From Candidatus Nanopelagicales bacterium (GTDB taxonomy: Bacteria; Actinomycetota; Actinomycetes; S36-B12; CAIYMF01): 51,816 nucleotides of DNA. The stretch lies in contig JANXWJ010000027.1 of the NCBI GenBank assembly GCA_025351185.1, forward strand, positions 1 to 51,816, read 5' to 3'. The stretch's first letter is position 1. Every line of letters starts with the position of its first letter. The translations under genes were made by a program, and so were the position numbers. Positions 34,685-43,055 of the stretch are shown piece by piece. The notes beneath the pieces were generated by a model that was not told the DNA's origin, made no database searches, and saw only the letters and a program-made list of their open reading frames with translations.

Positions 34685-35200
34685 TCAGTCGAGGAGGTCG
34701 GCGGGCTTGCGCAGCGGACGGCGCGGCACGCCGTCGCCGAGCACGTAGGACATCGTGAGGTGGTTCCAGCCGCACTCGGCGCACACCTCGACGACGTAGA
34801 CGCGGAACGACCCGTGCTCGTAGGCCATCACCGGCAGCTCCGGCGAGGACTTGATCCGGCCGGAAAAGGGACCGAGCTCGTCGCCGAAGACGTAGGTCAC
34901 GTGCACCAGGTCGTGCCTGACCCGGCACAGCGGGCAGGGCCGCTCGGTCGCCTCTCCGTGGTGCTTGGCAGCACGGATGAGATACGGATCGGCGTCGCAG
35001 TGCTCCTCACGCGCGAACGCGTCACCAGCCGCGATGCGCTCGAGCACCGCGCGGCGGGTGAGGCCGTGGTCGACCACCGAGCGCGGTCGCGCCGGGTCGG
35101 CGACGTCCTCCGCCTCGGGGAGCGGCGCGTGCGACGGCTCCGCCGGTCTCGGCCCGCGGATCCGCGACGCGCGGTGGCTGGAGCGGCGAGGTGCGGGCAC
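34685..35200 (-). CDS. DUF5318 zinc-ribbon-like protein
   Basis: 171 residues from GTG 35200, chosen for the TACGCT 7 nt upstream; GTG 35077 would give 130 residues, nearer to M. tuberculosis Rv0049. The first 40 residues are disordered; the family domain begins at VVDHGLTRRAVLERI. CPLC and CAEC pairs about 50 residues apart suggest a zinc ribbon. VTYVFGDELG and GWNHLTMSYVLGDG are family blocks. It always accompanies the class A PBP gene in actinobacteria; function unknown. Confidence 0.8.
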   Translation of the reverse strand: MPAPRRSSHRASRIRGPRPAEPSHAPLPEAEDVADPARPRSVVDHGLTRRAVLERIAAGDAFAREEHCDADPYLIRAAKHHGEATERPCPLCRVRHDLVHVTYVFGDELGPFSGRIKSSPELPVMAYEHGSFRVYVVEVCAECGWNHLTMSYVLGDGVPRRPLRKPADLLD

Positions 35201-35207
35201 GCCGTCG

Positions 35208-35213
35208 AGCGTA
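35208..35213 (-). promoter_or_regulatory. -10 hexamer of leaderless DUF5318 mRNA
   Basis: TACGCT on the minus strand, 7 nt before GTG 35200. Confidence 0.4.
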
Positions 35214-35375
35214 CGGGCCAGCCCTGCCTCGCGCCTCGGCGAACCGGACCCGCCGTGCTGGCGCACAGGCACCTGAAGGAACCCGCTCAGCTGCAGGCGC
35301 GCCAGCACGGTCACCGGCTCGAACAGGTCCCGGTGCAGGTCAGCGGTCTGCGCGGGGGATGGCGGCGGGTTGCGT

Positions 35376-35427
35376 TTGCTCTGCGTTCACCGGGGGCATA
35401 GTGTCACCGCTATATCGGGTCGATACA
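35376..35427 (+). promoter_or_regulatory. Promoter and operator of the PadR gene upstream of ino1
   Basis: TTGCTC (35376-35381), 17 nt, TAGTGT (35399-35404). Just after the expected start of transcription lies the inverted repeat TATATCG GGT CGATACA (35411-35427, one mismatch), a plausible autorepressor site. Confidence 0.5.
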
Positions 35428-35484
35428 TCGGCGCCGAGCGCAGGACTACCCGTGATCCACCGGGACCGAGTGAGGGGAGTGAGC

Positions 35485-36162
35485 ATGGCACCGCGCGCGA
35501 GCAAGCGCACCGAGCTGCTCGAGCTCGCCATCCTCGGCCTGCTCCAGGAGTCGCCGATGCACGGCTATGAGCTGCGCAAGCGGCTCTCCGGCGTGCTCGG
35601 CACCTTCCACGCCATCTCCTACGGCTCGCTCTACCCCTGCCTCAAGGAGCTCGTCGCCCGCGGCTGGCTCGTCGAGGACGGTGAGCCCGGCGCGGCTCCT
35701 TCGGCCATGTCGGGCAAGCGCGCCCGGATCGTCTACCGCCTCACCGCCGAGGGCAAGGAGCACTTCCAGGCCCTCATCGGCGAGGCTGGTCCCGACACCT
35801 GGGAAGACGAGCGCTTCGGCGTACGTCTCGCCTTCTTCGGTCGCACCGAGGCCTCGGTCCGGATGCGGATCCTCGAGGGGCGCCGGTCACGGCTCGAGGA
35901 GAGACTCGACGCGCTGCGCTCATCGCTCTCGCGCACCCGCGAGCGGCTCGACAGCTACACCCTCGAGCTGCAGCAGCACGGGCTCGAGAGCGTCGAGCGC
36001 GAGGTCCGCTGGCTCGACGAGCTCATCGCGAGCGAGCGCGACGCACCTGCCAGCACGAGCAGCACCACCCGCACGATCCACCAGAGCTCCGGAGCCCCGT
36101 CGGGGCGCCCGGTGACCACCACGTCCGGGGCCGGCATCCTGCCGTCCGCCCACGGTGTTTGA
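35485..36162 (+). CDS. PadR-family transcriptional regulator upstream of ino1
   Basis: 225 residues from ATG 35485, which has GAGGGGA 6 nt upstream. The winged helix (ELAILGLLQESPMHGYELRKRLS, then YGSLYPCLKELVARGWL) is followed by a helical domain (LRSSLSRTRERLDSYTLEL) and a Ser/Thr-rich tail of about 35 residues. The same regulator precedes inositol phosphate synthase in M. tuberculosis (Rv0047c-Rv0046c). It probably controls itself and ino1, which starts 12 nt downstream. Confidence 0.9.
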   Translation: MAPRASKRTELLELAILGLLQESPMHGYELRKRLSGVLGTFHAISYGSLYPCLKELVARGWLVEDGEPGAAPSAMSGKRARIVYRLTAEGKEHFQALIGEAGPDTWEDERFGVRLAFFGRTEASVRMRILEGRRSRLEERLDALRSSLSRTRERLDSYTLELQQHGLESVEREVRWLDELIASERDAPASTSSTTRTIHQSSGAPSGRPVTTTSGAGILPSAHGV

Positions 36163-36174
36163 GAGAGGAATCCC

Positions 36175-37254
36175 ATGGGTTCGGTACGAGTAGCCATCGT
36201 CGGCGTCGGCAACTGCGCCGCGTCGCTGGTCCAGGGCGTCGAGTACTACAACAACGCTGACGAGTCACAGGCCGTCCCCGGCCTCATGCACGTCAAGTTC
36301 GGCGACTACCACATCCGCGACATCGAGTTCGTCGCTGCGTTCGACGTCGACGGCAAGAAGGTCGGCCTCGACCTCGCTGACGCCATCGGCGCCAGCGAGA
36401 ACAACACGATCAAGATCTGCGACGTGCCGCCGAGCGGCGTCACCGTGCAGCGCGGTCACACCCTCGACGGTCTCGGGAAGTACTACCGCGAGATGATCTC
36501 GGAGTCCGACGAGACCCCGGTCGACGTGGTTGCCGCGCTTCGCGAGGCCCAGGTCGACGTCCTCATCTGCTATCTCCCCGTGGGTTCGGAGGCCGCTGCT
36601 CGCTTCTACGCGCAGTGCGCCATCGACGCCAAGGTCGCCTTCGTCAACGCGCTTCCCGTCTTCATCGCCGGCACGCCGGAGTGGGCGCAGAAGTTCACCG
36701 ACGCTGGTGTCGCGATCGTCGGCGACGACATCAAGTCGCAGGTCGGCGCGACCATCACGCACCGCGTGCTCGCGAAGCTGTTCGAGGACCGCGGCGTCAC
36801 CGTCGACCGGACCTACCAGCTCAACGTCGGCGGCAACATGGACTTCATGAACATGCTCGAGCGCACGCGCCTCGAGTCCAAGAAGATCTCCAAGACGCAG
36901 TCGGTCACCTCGCAGCTGCGCGACGAGATCTCCCCGCGCAACGTCCACATCGGCCCGTCGGACTACGTCGCGTGGCTCGATGACCGCAAGTGGGCGTTCG
37001 TGCGCCTCGAGGGCCGCAACTTCGGCGACGTCCCGCTCTCGCTCGAGTACAAGCTCGAGGTGTGGGACTCCCCGAACTCCGCCGGCATCATCATCGACGC
37101 GCTGCGGGCCGCGAAGATCGCCCAAGACCGCGGCATCGGCGGCCCGATCCTCAGCGCCTCGTCGTACTTCATGAAGAGCCCGCCCGTGCAGTACTCCGAC
37201 GACGACGCCAAGCGCGCTGTCGAGGCGTTCATCGCCGGCGAGATCGAGCGCTGA
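36175..37254 (+). CDS. ino1: Inositol-3-phosphate synthase
   Basis: 359 residues. The Rossmann start [19 protein letters not shown] binds [16 protein letters not shown] and [10 protein letters not shown] are active-site blocks of the actinobacterial enzyme. It converts glucose 6-phosphate to inositol 3-phosphate, the first step to phosphatidylinositol and mycothiol. GAGAGGA stands 5 nt before the ATG. In an operon with the PadR gene; a strong terminator follows. Confidence 0.96.
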   Translation: MGSVRVAIVGVGNCAASLVQGVEYYNNADESQAVPGLMHVKFGDYHIRDIEFVAAFDVDGKKVGLDLADAIGASENNTIKICDVPPSGVTVQRGHTLDGLGKYYREMISESDETPVDVVAALREAQVDVLICYLPVGSEAAARFYAQCAIDAKVAFVNALPVFIAGTPEWAQKFTDAGVAIVGDDIKSQVGATITHRVLAKLFEDRGVTVDRTYQLNVGGNMDFMNMLERTRLESKKISKTQSVTSQLRDEISPRNVHIGPSDYVAWLDDRKWAFVRLEGRNFGDVPLSLEYKLEVWDSPNSAGIIIDALRAAKIAQDRGIGGPILSASSYFMKSPPVQYSDDDAKRAVEAFIAGEIER

Positions 37255-37286
37255 CCTCGCACCACCACCTTCTGCGTACGACGCAG

Positions 37287-37320
37287 CGAAGGCCGGATCC
37301 CCGCGGGGCTCCGGCCTTCG
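37287..37320 (+). terminator. Terminator after ino1
   Basis: 11-bp perfect arms (37287-37297, 37310-37320) around a GC-rich loop. Confidence 0.85.
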
Positions 37321-37327
37321 TCGTGTG

Positions 37328-37395
37328 CGGCAGGCACGGACTCGAACCTCGACCAAGATCGCGATCCCGCAACAGGAAGCGCAGCTGAACTGCCG
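37328..37395 (-). other. tRNA-like remnant
   Basis: Read on the minus strand, a 6-bp terminal stem (37390-37395 with 37328-37333) encloses a T-loop-like GGTTCGAGTCC (37338-37348). There is no D-arm and the T-stem does not pair fully, so it is not a working tRNA gene. Confidence 0.2.
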
Positions 37396-37455
37396 TGATC
37401 ATCCCTCAGGGTGGATCCGTCGAGTGGCGACGGTCTGCAGGCGGGTGCGTACCGG

Positions 37456-37461
37456 TACGGT
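37456..37461 (+). promoter_or_regulatory. -10 hexamer of leaderless MFS mRNA
   Basis: TACGGT exactly 6 nt before GTG 37468; no ribosome site at this or the upstream GTG. Confidence 0.45.
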
Positions 37462-37467
37462 CCGGTC

Positions 37468-38817
37468 GTGGCTGGGACAGGGGTGGGTCTGCGAGAGATC
37501 CTCGGCGTTCGCGGGTTCCGGCTGCTGCTCGGGTCGCGGCTCACCGGGCAGCTCGGCGACGGGCTGCTGCAGGCGTCGCTCGCGACGTTCGTGCTGTTCT
37601 CCCCCGAGCGCCAGCCCACGGCGGCCAAGGTCGCCGTCGCCTTCGCGATCCTGCTGCTGCCCTACTCCGTCGTCGGACCGTTCGCCGGTGTGCTCATCGA
37701 CCGCTGGTGGCGCCGCACGATCCTGGTGCGCGCCAACCTGCTGCGTGCCCTGCTCGTCGTGGCGCTCGCGGTGGTGGTCGGCAGCGGCAGCGGTGACCTC
37801 GTGCTCGCGATCTCGGTGCTCGTGGTGCTGGGGGTCAACCGCTTCATCCTCGCGTCGTTGTCCGCGGGCCTTCCGCATGTCGTCGCCGACCGCTATCTCG
37901 TCACCGGCAACGCGTTGGCCCCGACCGCTGGCACCGTCGCCTCGGTCGTCGGCGGTCTGGGCGGCGTCGCGATCCGCAAGGCGGCCGGCGGGGGTGATGC
38001 GGGGTCTGTGATCGTGCTGCTCTGTGCCGTCGCGGCGTACGTCCTGGCCTCCCTCGTCGCGACCCGCCTGCGTCCGACCGAGCTCGGACCCGACGACGAC
38101 ACCGAGGCCGAGACGGTGCGCAACGTCGTCGCCGGGATGGTCGAGGGTGTGCGACACCTATCGCAGCGGCGTCCGGCCGCACGGGCGATCGGCCTGGTGA
38201 TGGTGCACCGGGTGGTGTTCGGCATCGCCGTGGCCCTGGCCGTCATCCAGGTACGAGGCGCCCTGCATCCCGACGACGCCGAGGCCGCCATCGGTGCGCT
38301 CACCGTCACCACCGCCGGTGCCGGGCTCGGGGCGTTCCTCGGCGCGGTCAGCACGCCGAGGGCGTCGCGCTACTTCGGTGCCGTGCGCTGGTCGGCGCTC
38401 GCTCTCGTCGTCGGTGTCGTCATCGGTGCGATCGGGGTCGCGACCGCGACCCTGGCCGGGCTGGTCGTCGAGGGGCTCTTCATCGGCTTCGCCGGCCAGG
38501 CGGTGAAGGTCTGCTCCGACACGGTCGTGCAGGAGGACGTCGACGACGACCGGCGCGGCCGGGTCTTCTCGCTCTACGACGTCGGCGTCAACGTCGCGAT
38601 CGTCGTGGGTCTCACCGGCGCCGCCTTCACCTCGCCACCCGACGGACGCGCGCCGCTGATCTCGCTGTGGATGATCGCCCTCGCGGTGGTGGGTGCCTGG
38701 TGGGCACTGACCGCCGACCGCCGTGACCCGGCGCAGTCCTACGCCGTCGATCCCTCCTCCGTCGCGCCCGCGTCCTACGCGCCGATAGATCCTCCGTCGG
38801 AGGATCCGCTCCTCTAG
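37468..38817 (+). CDS. MFS transporter
   Basis: 449 residues from GTG 37468 (a GTG at 37411 adds 19 residues). Twelve helices in two halves. The loop after the second helix reads AGVLIDRWWRRTIL, the MFS A-motif variant of MefA/Bcr-like exporters. The acidic central loop (DDDTEAETVRN) joins the halves. The homologue next to ino1 in Streptomyces is also an MFS protein. Substrate unknown. The 3' end of the gene contains a hairpin. Confidence 0.88.
   Translation: MAGTGVGLREILGVRGFRLLLGSRLTGQLGDGLLQASLATFVLFSPERQPTAAKVAVAFAILLLPYSVVGPFAGVLIDRWWRRTILVRANLLRALLVVALAVVVGSGSGDLVLAISVLVVLGVNRFILASLSAGLPHVVADRYLVTGNALAPTAGTVASVVGGLGGVAIRKAAGGGDAGSVIVLLCAVAAYVLASLVATRLRPTELGPDDDTEAETVRNVVAGMVEGVRHLSQRRPAARAIGLVMVHRVVFGIAVALAVIQVRGALHPDDAEAAIGALTVTTAGAGLGAFLGAVSTPRASRYFGAVRWSALALVVGVVIGAIGVATATLAGLVVEGLFIGFAGQAVKVCSDTVVQEDVDDDRRGRVFSLYDVGVNVAIVVGLTGAAFTSPPDGRAPLISLWMIALAVVGAWWALTADRRDPAQSYAVDPSSVAPASYAPIDPPSEDPLL
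38788..38806 (+). terminator. Hairpin at the 3' end of the MFS coding sequence
   Basis: GATCCTCC and GGAGGATC pair around GTC; the stop TAG follows 9 nt later. TAGGGT at 38815-38820, overlapping the stop, may be the -10 of the next gene. Confidence 0.45.
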
Positions 38818-38847
38818 GGTCGTGCCGACCTCGGGAGGGGATGCACC

Positions 38848-40161
38848 ATGGCGACAGAGGATGTTGCGGCGCTACAGGCACGGATCGCGGAGCTCGAGGC
38901 GACGACCGCACCGAAGCGGCGGTTCGACGGGCGAGGACTCACCGCCTGGGTTCTTCTCGTGATCGCGGCGATCCTGTTCCCCATCACCCTCTCGGCGTTC
39001 TGGGCCCAGAAGACCCTCATCGACACCGAGCGCTACGTCGCGACCGTGGCTCCGCTCTCGCAAGACCCGACCGTGCGCCTCGCCGTCGGAAACACGATCA
39101 CCGCCGCACTGGTCAAGCAGCTCGATGCGCAGAACCGCGTGTCGAACCTGCTCACCGACACCCCGCGGCTGCAGCCCCTCGCCGGCCCGATCGCCAGCGG
39201 CGTCAACAACTTCGTCGCGACCCAGGTCACGAACATTCTCGACAGCGACCAGTTCAGCGGGATCTGGGAGGGCATCAACCGCAAGGCGCAGCAGGCACTG
39301 GTGAAGGCGCTGTCGTCGGATCCGACCGGTGCGGTCACCATCCAGGGTGATCAGGTCGTGCTCGACACCGGCGACATCATCGAGCTCGTCAAGCAGCGGC
39401 TCGTCGACCGTGGCCTCACCTTCGCCGCCAACATCCCCGTGCCCCCCGCAGCCGATCGCGAGGTCGTGCTCCTCACCTCGCCACAGCTGCGGCAGGCTCG
39501 GGTCGCCTACGCCATCGGTCAGCCCATCGCGCAGTGGGCCATCTACGCCACCTTGCTGCTGTTCGTCATCGCCGTGCTCGTCTCGCGGCGGCGCGCCCGG
39601 ATGGTGATCGCGGTCGGGGTGTCGATCATCATCGGTGCGGTGCTCCTGCGCCTCGGGCTGGCCATCGGCCAGAACCAGCTCGAGCTCACCCTCACCGGCA
39701 CGACCTTCGCCATCGCGCAGCAGGCGTTCTTCTCGATCCTCACGGTGTTCCTCCTCAACGCGGTGCGCGCCGCCTTCGTCCTCGGTCTCGTGCTCGCGAT
39801 CGTCGGCTGGGTCTTCTCGGGCACGGCGTCCGCACAGGCCACCCGGGCGCTGTTCTCCCGCGGGATCAGCGGCGCCGGCTCACAGGCGTCGGGCACAGCG
39901 CTCGGAGCCGTCGGAGTGTGGGTCCACAAGTCGCGTACGTTCTGGCGTTTCGCGATCGTCGTCGTCGCAGCGATCGTGCTGCTCACGGCAGAGCCGTTGA
40001 GCGGGTCGCTCATCCTCTGGACGACCGTGATGGCGGTCATCGCACTCGTGATCGGGGAGTTCCTCGCTGCCGCCGGCGCCGGCCACGAGGCAGCAGTGGC
40101 CGCCGAGCCAGCAGCTGCGGAGACTGTCGACACAGCCGACGTCGACATCACCAGCACCTGA
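38848..40161 (+). CDS. Integral membrane protein of unknown function
   Basis: 437 residues; GGGAGGGG precedes the ATG. Residues 1-20 form a short coiled-coil-like helix (EDVAALQARIAELEATT), one helix spans about 33-54, a 165-residue extracytoplasmic part follows (IDTERYVATVAPLSQDP, then NILDSDQFSGIWEGIN), then about five helices and an Ala/Glu tail. The pattern matches hypothetical actinobacterial envelope proteins. I cannot assign a function. Confidence 0.75.
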   Translation: MATEDVAALQARIAELEATTAPKRRFDGRGLTAWVLLVIAAILFPITLSAFWAQKTLIDTERYVATVAPLSQDPTVRLAVGNTITAALVKQLDAQNRVSNLLTDTPRLQPLAGPIASGVNNFVATQVTNILDSDQFSGIWEGINRKAQQALVKALSSDPTGAVTIQGDQVVLDTGDIIELVKQRLVDRGLTFAANIPVPPAADREVVLLTSPQLRQARVAYAIGQPIAQWAIYATLLLFVIAVLVSRRRARMVIAVGVSIIIGAVLLRLGLAIGQNQLELTLTGTTFAIAQQAFFSILTVFLLNAVRAAFVLGLVLAIVGWVFSGTASAQATRALFSRGISGAGSQASGTALGAVGVWVHKSRTFWRFAIVVVAAIVLLTAEPLSGSLILWTTVMAVIALVIGEFLAAAGAGHEAAVAAEPAAAETVDTADVDITST

Positions 40162-40220
40162 CGGACGACGTCCACCCGGCCCGCTCCCGGTCTCGACGCG
40201 TGGGGTGCGCCGAGAGGCCG

Positions 40221-40226
40221 TACGGT
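40221..40226 (+). promoter_or_regulatory. -10 hexamer of the gene at 40233
   Basis: TACGGT exactly 6 nt before ATG 40233; no ribosome site. Confidence 0.5.
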
Positions 40227-40232
40227 CGAGGC

Positions 40233-40652
40233 ATGACGGCGTCCATCACCGAGCTCATCGGGATCTACCACGCCGACGGCGGCGCGGTCGGTGAGGTTCG
40301 CTACGTCATCGGCAAGCTGCTCGGGACGGCCCACTGTTCGCTCTGCGACATCACGCACTCGTCGGTGCGCCGCAAGCCGGACTGGGACACCATGGTCGCG
40401 CGGGTCGGCCTGCCGTTCCGCCTCCTGCACCTCAACGAGCTCCCATCCGACGTCGCCGCGTACGTGAAGCGGCAGGGATCACCGATCGTCCTGGGCCGGG
40501 TGGCCGGGGGTCTCGTCACGGTGCTCGAACCGTCGGAGCTCGGCTCTCTCGGTGGGTCGATCACGTCGTTCGAGTCGGCCCTGCGTAGTCGGCTCGACGA
40601 GCTGGGGCGTGGGTCGCAGCGCGGCGCACCTCTCGAGGTCACCGAGCCCTGA
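40233..40652 (+). CDS. Small soluble protein of unknown function with CxxC motif
   Basis: 139 residues, ATG 40233, predicted leaderless. YVIGKLLGTAHCSLCDITHS contains Cys35 and Cys38 with His34 and His42, suitable for metal binding or redox. No membrane helix or signal peptide. The second half (VKRQGSPIVLGRVAGGLVTVLEP) looks like a beta-rich domain. I do not recognise the family. Confidence 0.65.
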   Translation: MTASITELIGIYHADGGAVGEVRYVIGKLLGTAHCSLCDITHSSVRRKPDWDTMVARVGLPFRLLHLNELPSDVAAYVKRQGSPIVLGRVAGGLVTVLEPSELGSLGGSITSFESALRSRLDELGRGSQRGAPLEVTEP

Positions 40653-40670
40653 AGACCCCGGGTGGCTGGG

Positions 40671-40676
40671 TAGGGT
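40671..40676 (+). promoter_or_regulatory. -10 hexamer of the gene at 40684
   Basis: TAGGGT 7 nt before ATG 40684. Confidence 0.45.
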
Positions 40677-40683
40677 TGAGGGC

Positions 40684-40932
40684 ATGAGTGACGGCATGAG
40701 CAACGTACGGGTGGAGTCGGCGGACCGGTCGTGGACGACCACCAAGGTGGTCGCGGTGGTCCTCGCGATCCTGACCGGCGGCTATCTGCTGCCGTGGGCC
40801 ATCGCCGCGGTGCGCGACGTGCCGCACTGGTCGGTGTTCTGGGTCAACCTGCTGCTCGGCTGGACCGTCGTCGGCTGGATCGTCGCCCTCGTCATGGCCC
40901 TGCGCGCCCAGAAGCTGATCATCACCGGCTGA
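40684..40932 (+). CDS. Superinfection-immunity-like small membrane protein
   Basis: 82 residues with two helices. GGYLLPWAIAAVRDV and VFWVNLLLGWTVVGWIVALVMAL are the core of the Imm_superinfect family, named after phage T4 Imm, which blocks entry of a second phage genome. Bacterial members are common and their role is mostly unknown. ATG 40684 is leaderless by pattern; ATG 40696 would remove four residues. Confidence 0.75.
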   Translation: MSDGMSNVRVESADRSWTTTKVVAVVLAILTGGYLLPWAIAAVRDVPHWSVFWVNLLLGWTVVGWIVALVMALRAQKLIITG

Positions 40933-40944
40933 CGTCGCCAAACC

Positions 40945-40998
40945 CCCGAGCTGTGTGCTGACACGGTGCTCCGGCATGGTGTGACTACACATCTCGGG
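40945..40998. terminator. Bidirectional terminator between the Imm-like gene and cca
   Basis: 12-bp arms with one mismatch (40945-40956, 40987-40998) around a 30-nt loop, between convergent genes. Confidence 0.65.
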
Positions 40999-41010
40999 AG
41001 GGGTGAGCGG

Positions 41011-42465
41011 CTAGGGGGTGCGGTCGGCCCACCAGGTGCGGAGGGCTCGCTCGGCGTCCTCGTCGGTCATGGGACCCTGGTCGAGGCGCAGCTCGAGGAG
41101 CATGGAGTACGCCGCACCCACCTCGCGGCCGGGCGCGATCCCGAGGATCTCCATGATCTGGTTGCCGTCGAGCGCCGGGCGGATGGAGGCGAGCTCCTCC
41201 TCCTCCGACAGCCGCGCGATCCGTTCCTCGAGCGCGTCGTAGGTCCGTGCGAGCTTGTCGGCCTTCCCCTTGTTGCGCGTGGTGCAGTCGGCACGCGTGA
41301 GCTTGTGCAAGCGGCTCAGTCGCGGACCGGCGTCGCGCACATAGCGGCGCACGGCGCTGTCGGTCCACTCACCGTCGCCGTAGCCGTGGAATCGCAGGTG
41401 CAGCTCGACGAGCTTCGACACGTCGTCGGTGTCGTTGCTGGAGAACCGCAGCGCCTCCATGCGCTTGCGCGTCATCCGGGCGCCGACCATCTCGTGGTGG
41501 TGGAACGACACCCGGCCGTCGTCCTCGAAGCGCCGGGTCTTGGGCTTGCCGACGTCGTGCATGAGCGCGGCGAAGCGCAGCACGAAGTCGGGCCCCGAGA
41601 CCGGCTCGTGCGAGGTCTCGAGGTCAATCGCCCGCTCGAGCACCTGGAGCGTGTGCTCGTAGACATCCTTGTGCCGGTGGTGCTCGTCGACCTCGAGCGC
41701 CAGCGCCGGCAGCTCCGGCAGCACGAGCTGGGCGAGCCCGGTCTGCACGAGCAGCGCGAGGCCGCCCCGGGGGTGCTCGCCCATCACCAGCTTGACGAGC
41801 TCCTCCCGCACCCGCTCCGCCGACACGATCGCGAGCCGTCCGCACATGGCGGTCATCGCCTCGACGATCTCGGGCGCGACCTCGAAGCCGAGCGAGGAGG
41901 CGAAGCGCGCCGCGCGCATCATCCGCAGCGGATCGTCGCTGAAGGACTCCTCCGGTGTCCCCGGAGTACGCAGCACCCCGGCGCGCAGGTCGTCGAGGCC
42001 GCCGTGCAGGTCGACGAGCTCGAGCGTGGGCAGTCGCACCGCCATCGCGTTGACGGTGAAGTCGCGGCGTACGAGGTCGTCAGCGAGGGAGTCGCCGTAG
42101 CGCACCTCGGGCTTGCGCGAGTCACGGTCGTAGGCCTCGGCGCGGTAGGTCGTGATCTCGATCGTGTGGTCGCCCTTGCGCACGGCCACGGTGCCGAACG
42201 CGATACCGACCTCCCAGATCGCATCGGCCCAGCCCGCGACGAGGGTCAGCACGGTCTGGGGATGCGCGTCCGTGGTGACGTCAAGGTCGCTCACCGCCCG
42301 CCCGAGGAGGGCGTCGCGTACAGGGCCACCCACGAGGGCGAGCTCATACCCCGCCGAGACGAACACGCGTCCGAGGTCGAGCGCGACCTCGGACGACGCC
42401 GCGAGCCGGGCGATGGCGGCGTCGACGTCGGTCACGGTCGCGGGGTCAGGACGTTCGGTGGGCAC
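41011..42465 (-). CDS. cca: CCA tRNA nucleotidyltransferase
   Basis: 484 residues. The class II polymerase head has [24 protein letters not shown] (catalytic DxD in DLDVT) and [21 protein letters not shown] follows. An HD domain comes later ([11 protein letters not shown] and [11 protein letters not shown]). It adds or repairs the CCA end of tRNA; the HD part may trim it. Same place as Rv3907c (pcnA) in M. tuberculosis. GTG 42465 has no ribosome site and TAGGCT 8 nt upstream. Confidence 0.94.
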   Translation of the reverse strand: MPTERPDPATVTDVDAAIARLAASSEVALDLGRVFVSAGYELALVGGPVRDALLGRAVSDLDVTTDAHPQTVLTLVAGWADAIWEVGIAFGTVAVRKGDHTIEITTYRAEAYDRDSRKPEVRYGDSLADDLVRRDFTVNAMAVRLPTLELVDLHGGLDDLRAGVLRTPGTPEESFSDDPLRMMRAARFASSLGFEVAPEIVEAMTAMCGRLAIVSAERVREELVKLVMGEHPRGGLALLVQTGLAQLVLPELPALALEVDEHHRHKDVYEHTLQVLERAIDLETSHEPVSGPDFVLRFAALMHDVGKPKTRRFEDDGRVSFHHHEMVGARMTRKRMEALRFSSNDTDDVSKLVELHLRFHGYGDGEWTDSAVRRYVRDAGPRLSRLHKLTRADCTTRNKGKADKLARTYDALEERIARLSEEEELASIRPALDGNQIMEILGIAPGREVGAAYSMLLELRLDQGPMTDEDAERALRTWWADRTP

Positions 42466-42473
42466 GTCGCGAC

Positions 42474-42479
42474 AGCCTA
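42474..42479 (-). promoter_or_regulatory. -10 hexamer of cca
   Basis: TAGGCT on the minus strand, 8 nt before GTG 42465, in a 44-nt gap shared with the divergent NUDIX promoter. Confidence 0.4.
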
Positions 42480-42497
42480 GGCGTCTCGGGGCGCGGC

Positions 42498-42503
42498 TAT
42501 CCT
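42498..42503 (+). promoter_or_regulatory. -10 hexamer of the NUDIX-DUF6049-murJ operon
   Basis: TATCCT exactly 6 nt before ATG 42510, no ribosome site. Confidence 0.5.
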
Positions 42504-42509
42504 CGCCGT

Positions 42510-43055
42510 ATGTCCGACGTCCCCCGTCCCGCCCCCCCGGCGGGGGGTCGACCCACCCCCGCAGGTGTCGCGACAGCCCGCCTGCAGCGGGTCGACGAGA
42601 CGAGCGCCGGCGGTCTGGTCATCGACCGCACGGGTCTGGTGCCGCGCGCTGCCCTCATCGCCCGGCACGACCGGCGCGGGCGCCTGGTGTGGTCGCTCCC
42701 CAAGGGCCACCTCGAGGCGGGTGAGACGCACGAGGACGCCGCCGTGCGCGAGGTCGAGGAGGAGACCGGGATCCACGGGATCGTCCTGGCCACTCTCGGC
42801 ACGATCGACTTCTGGTTCGTCGCCGAGCAGCGCCGGGTGCACAAGACGGTGCACCACTTCCTCCTCCAGGCCAGCGGCGGCGAGCTCTCCGACGACGACG
42901 TCGAGGTCGTCGAGGTCGCCTGGGTGCCGCTCCCGGACGTCATCTCGACACTTGCCTACGCCGACGAGCGCCGCCTCATGACCAAGGTCGAAGCCCTGCT
43001 GGCCGCCGCCGACAGCGGCCCGGGCCGCGCCGGACCCACCGGCACCACCGGATGA
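42510..43055 (+). CDS. NUDIX hydrolase (MutT4-like)
   Basis: 181 residues with a Pro-rich start. The Nudix box runs from Gly66 to Gly90 and is complete (GHLEAGE, then REVEEETG). The WSLPKGHLE context is that of nucleoside-polyphosphate or RNA-cap hydrolases. M. tuberculosis MutT4 (Rv3908) has the same position. First gene of a long plus-strand operon; its stop overlaps the DUF6049 start (ATGA). Confidence 0.92.
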   Translation: MSDVPRPAPPAGGRPTPAGVATARLQRVDETSAGGLVIDRTGLVPRAALIARHDRRGRLVWSLPKGHLEAGETHEDAAVREVEEETGIHGIVLATLGTIDFWFVAEQRRVHKTVHHFLLQASGGELSDDDVEVVEVAWVPLPDVISTLAYADERRLMTKVEALLAAADSGPGRAGPTGTTG

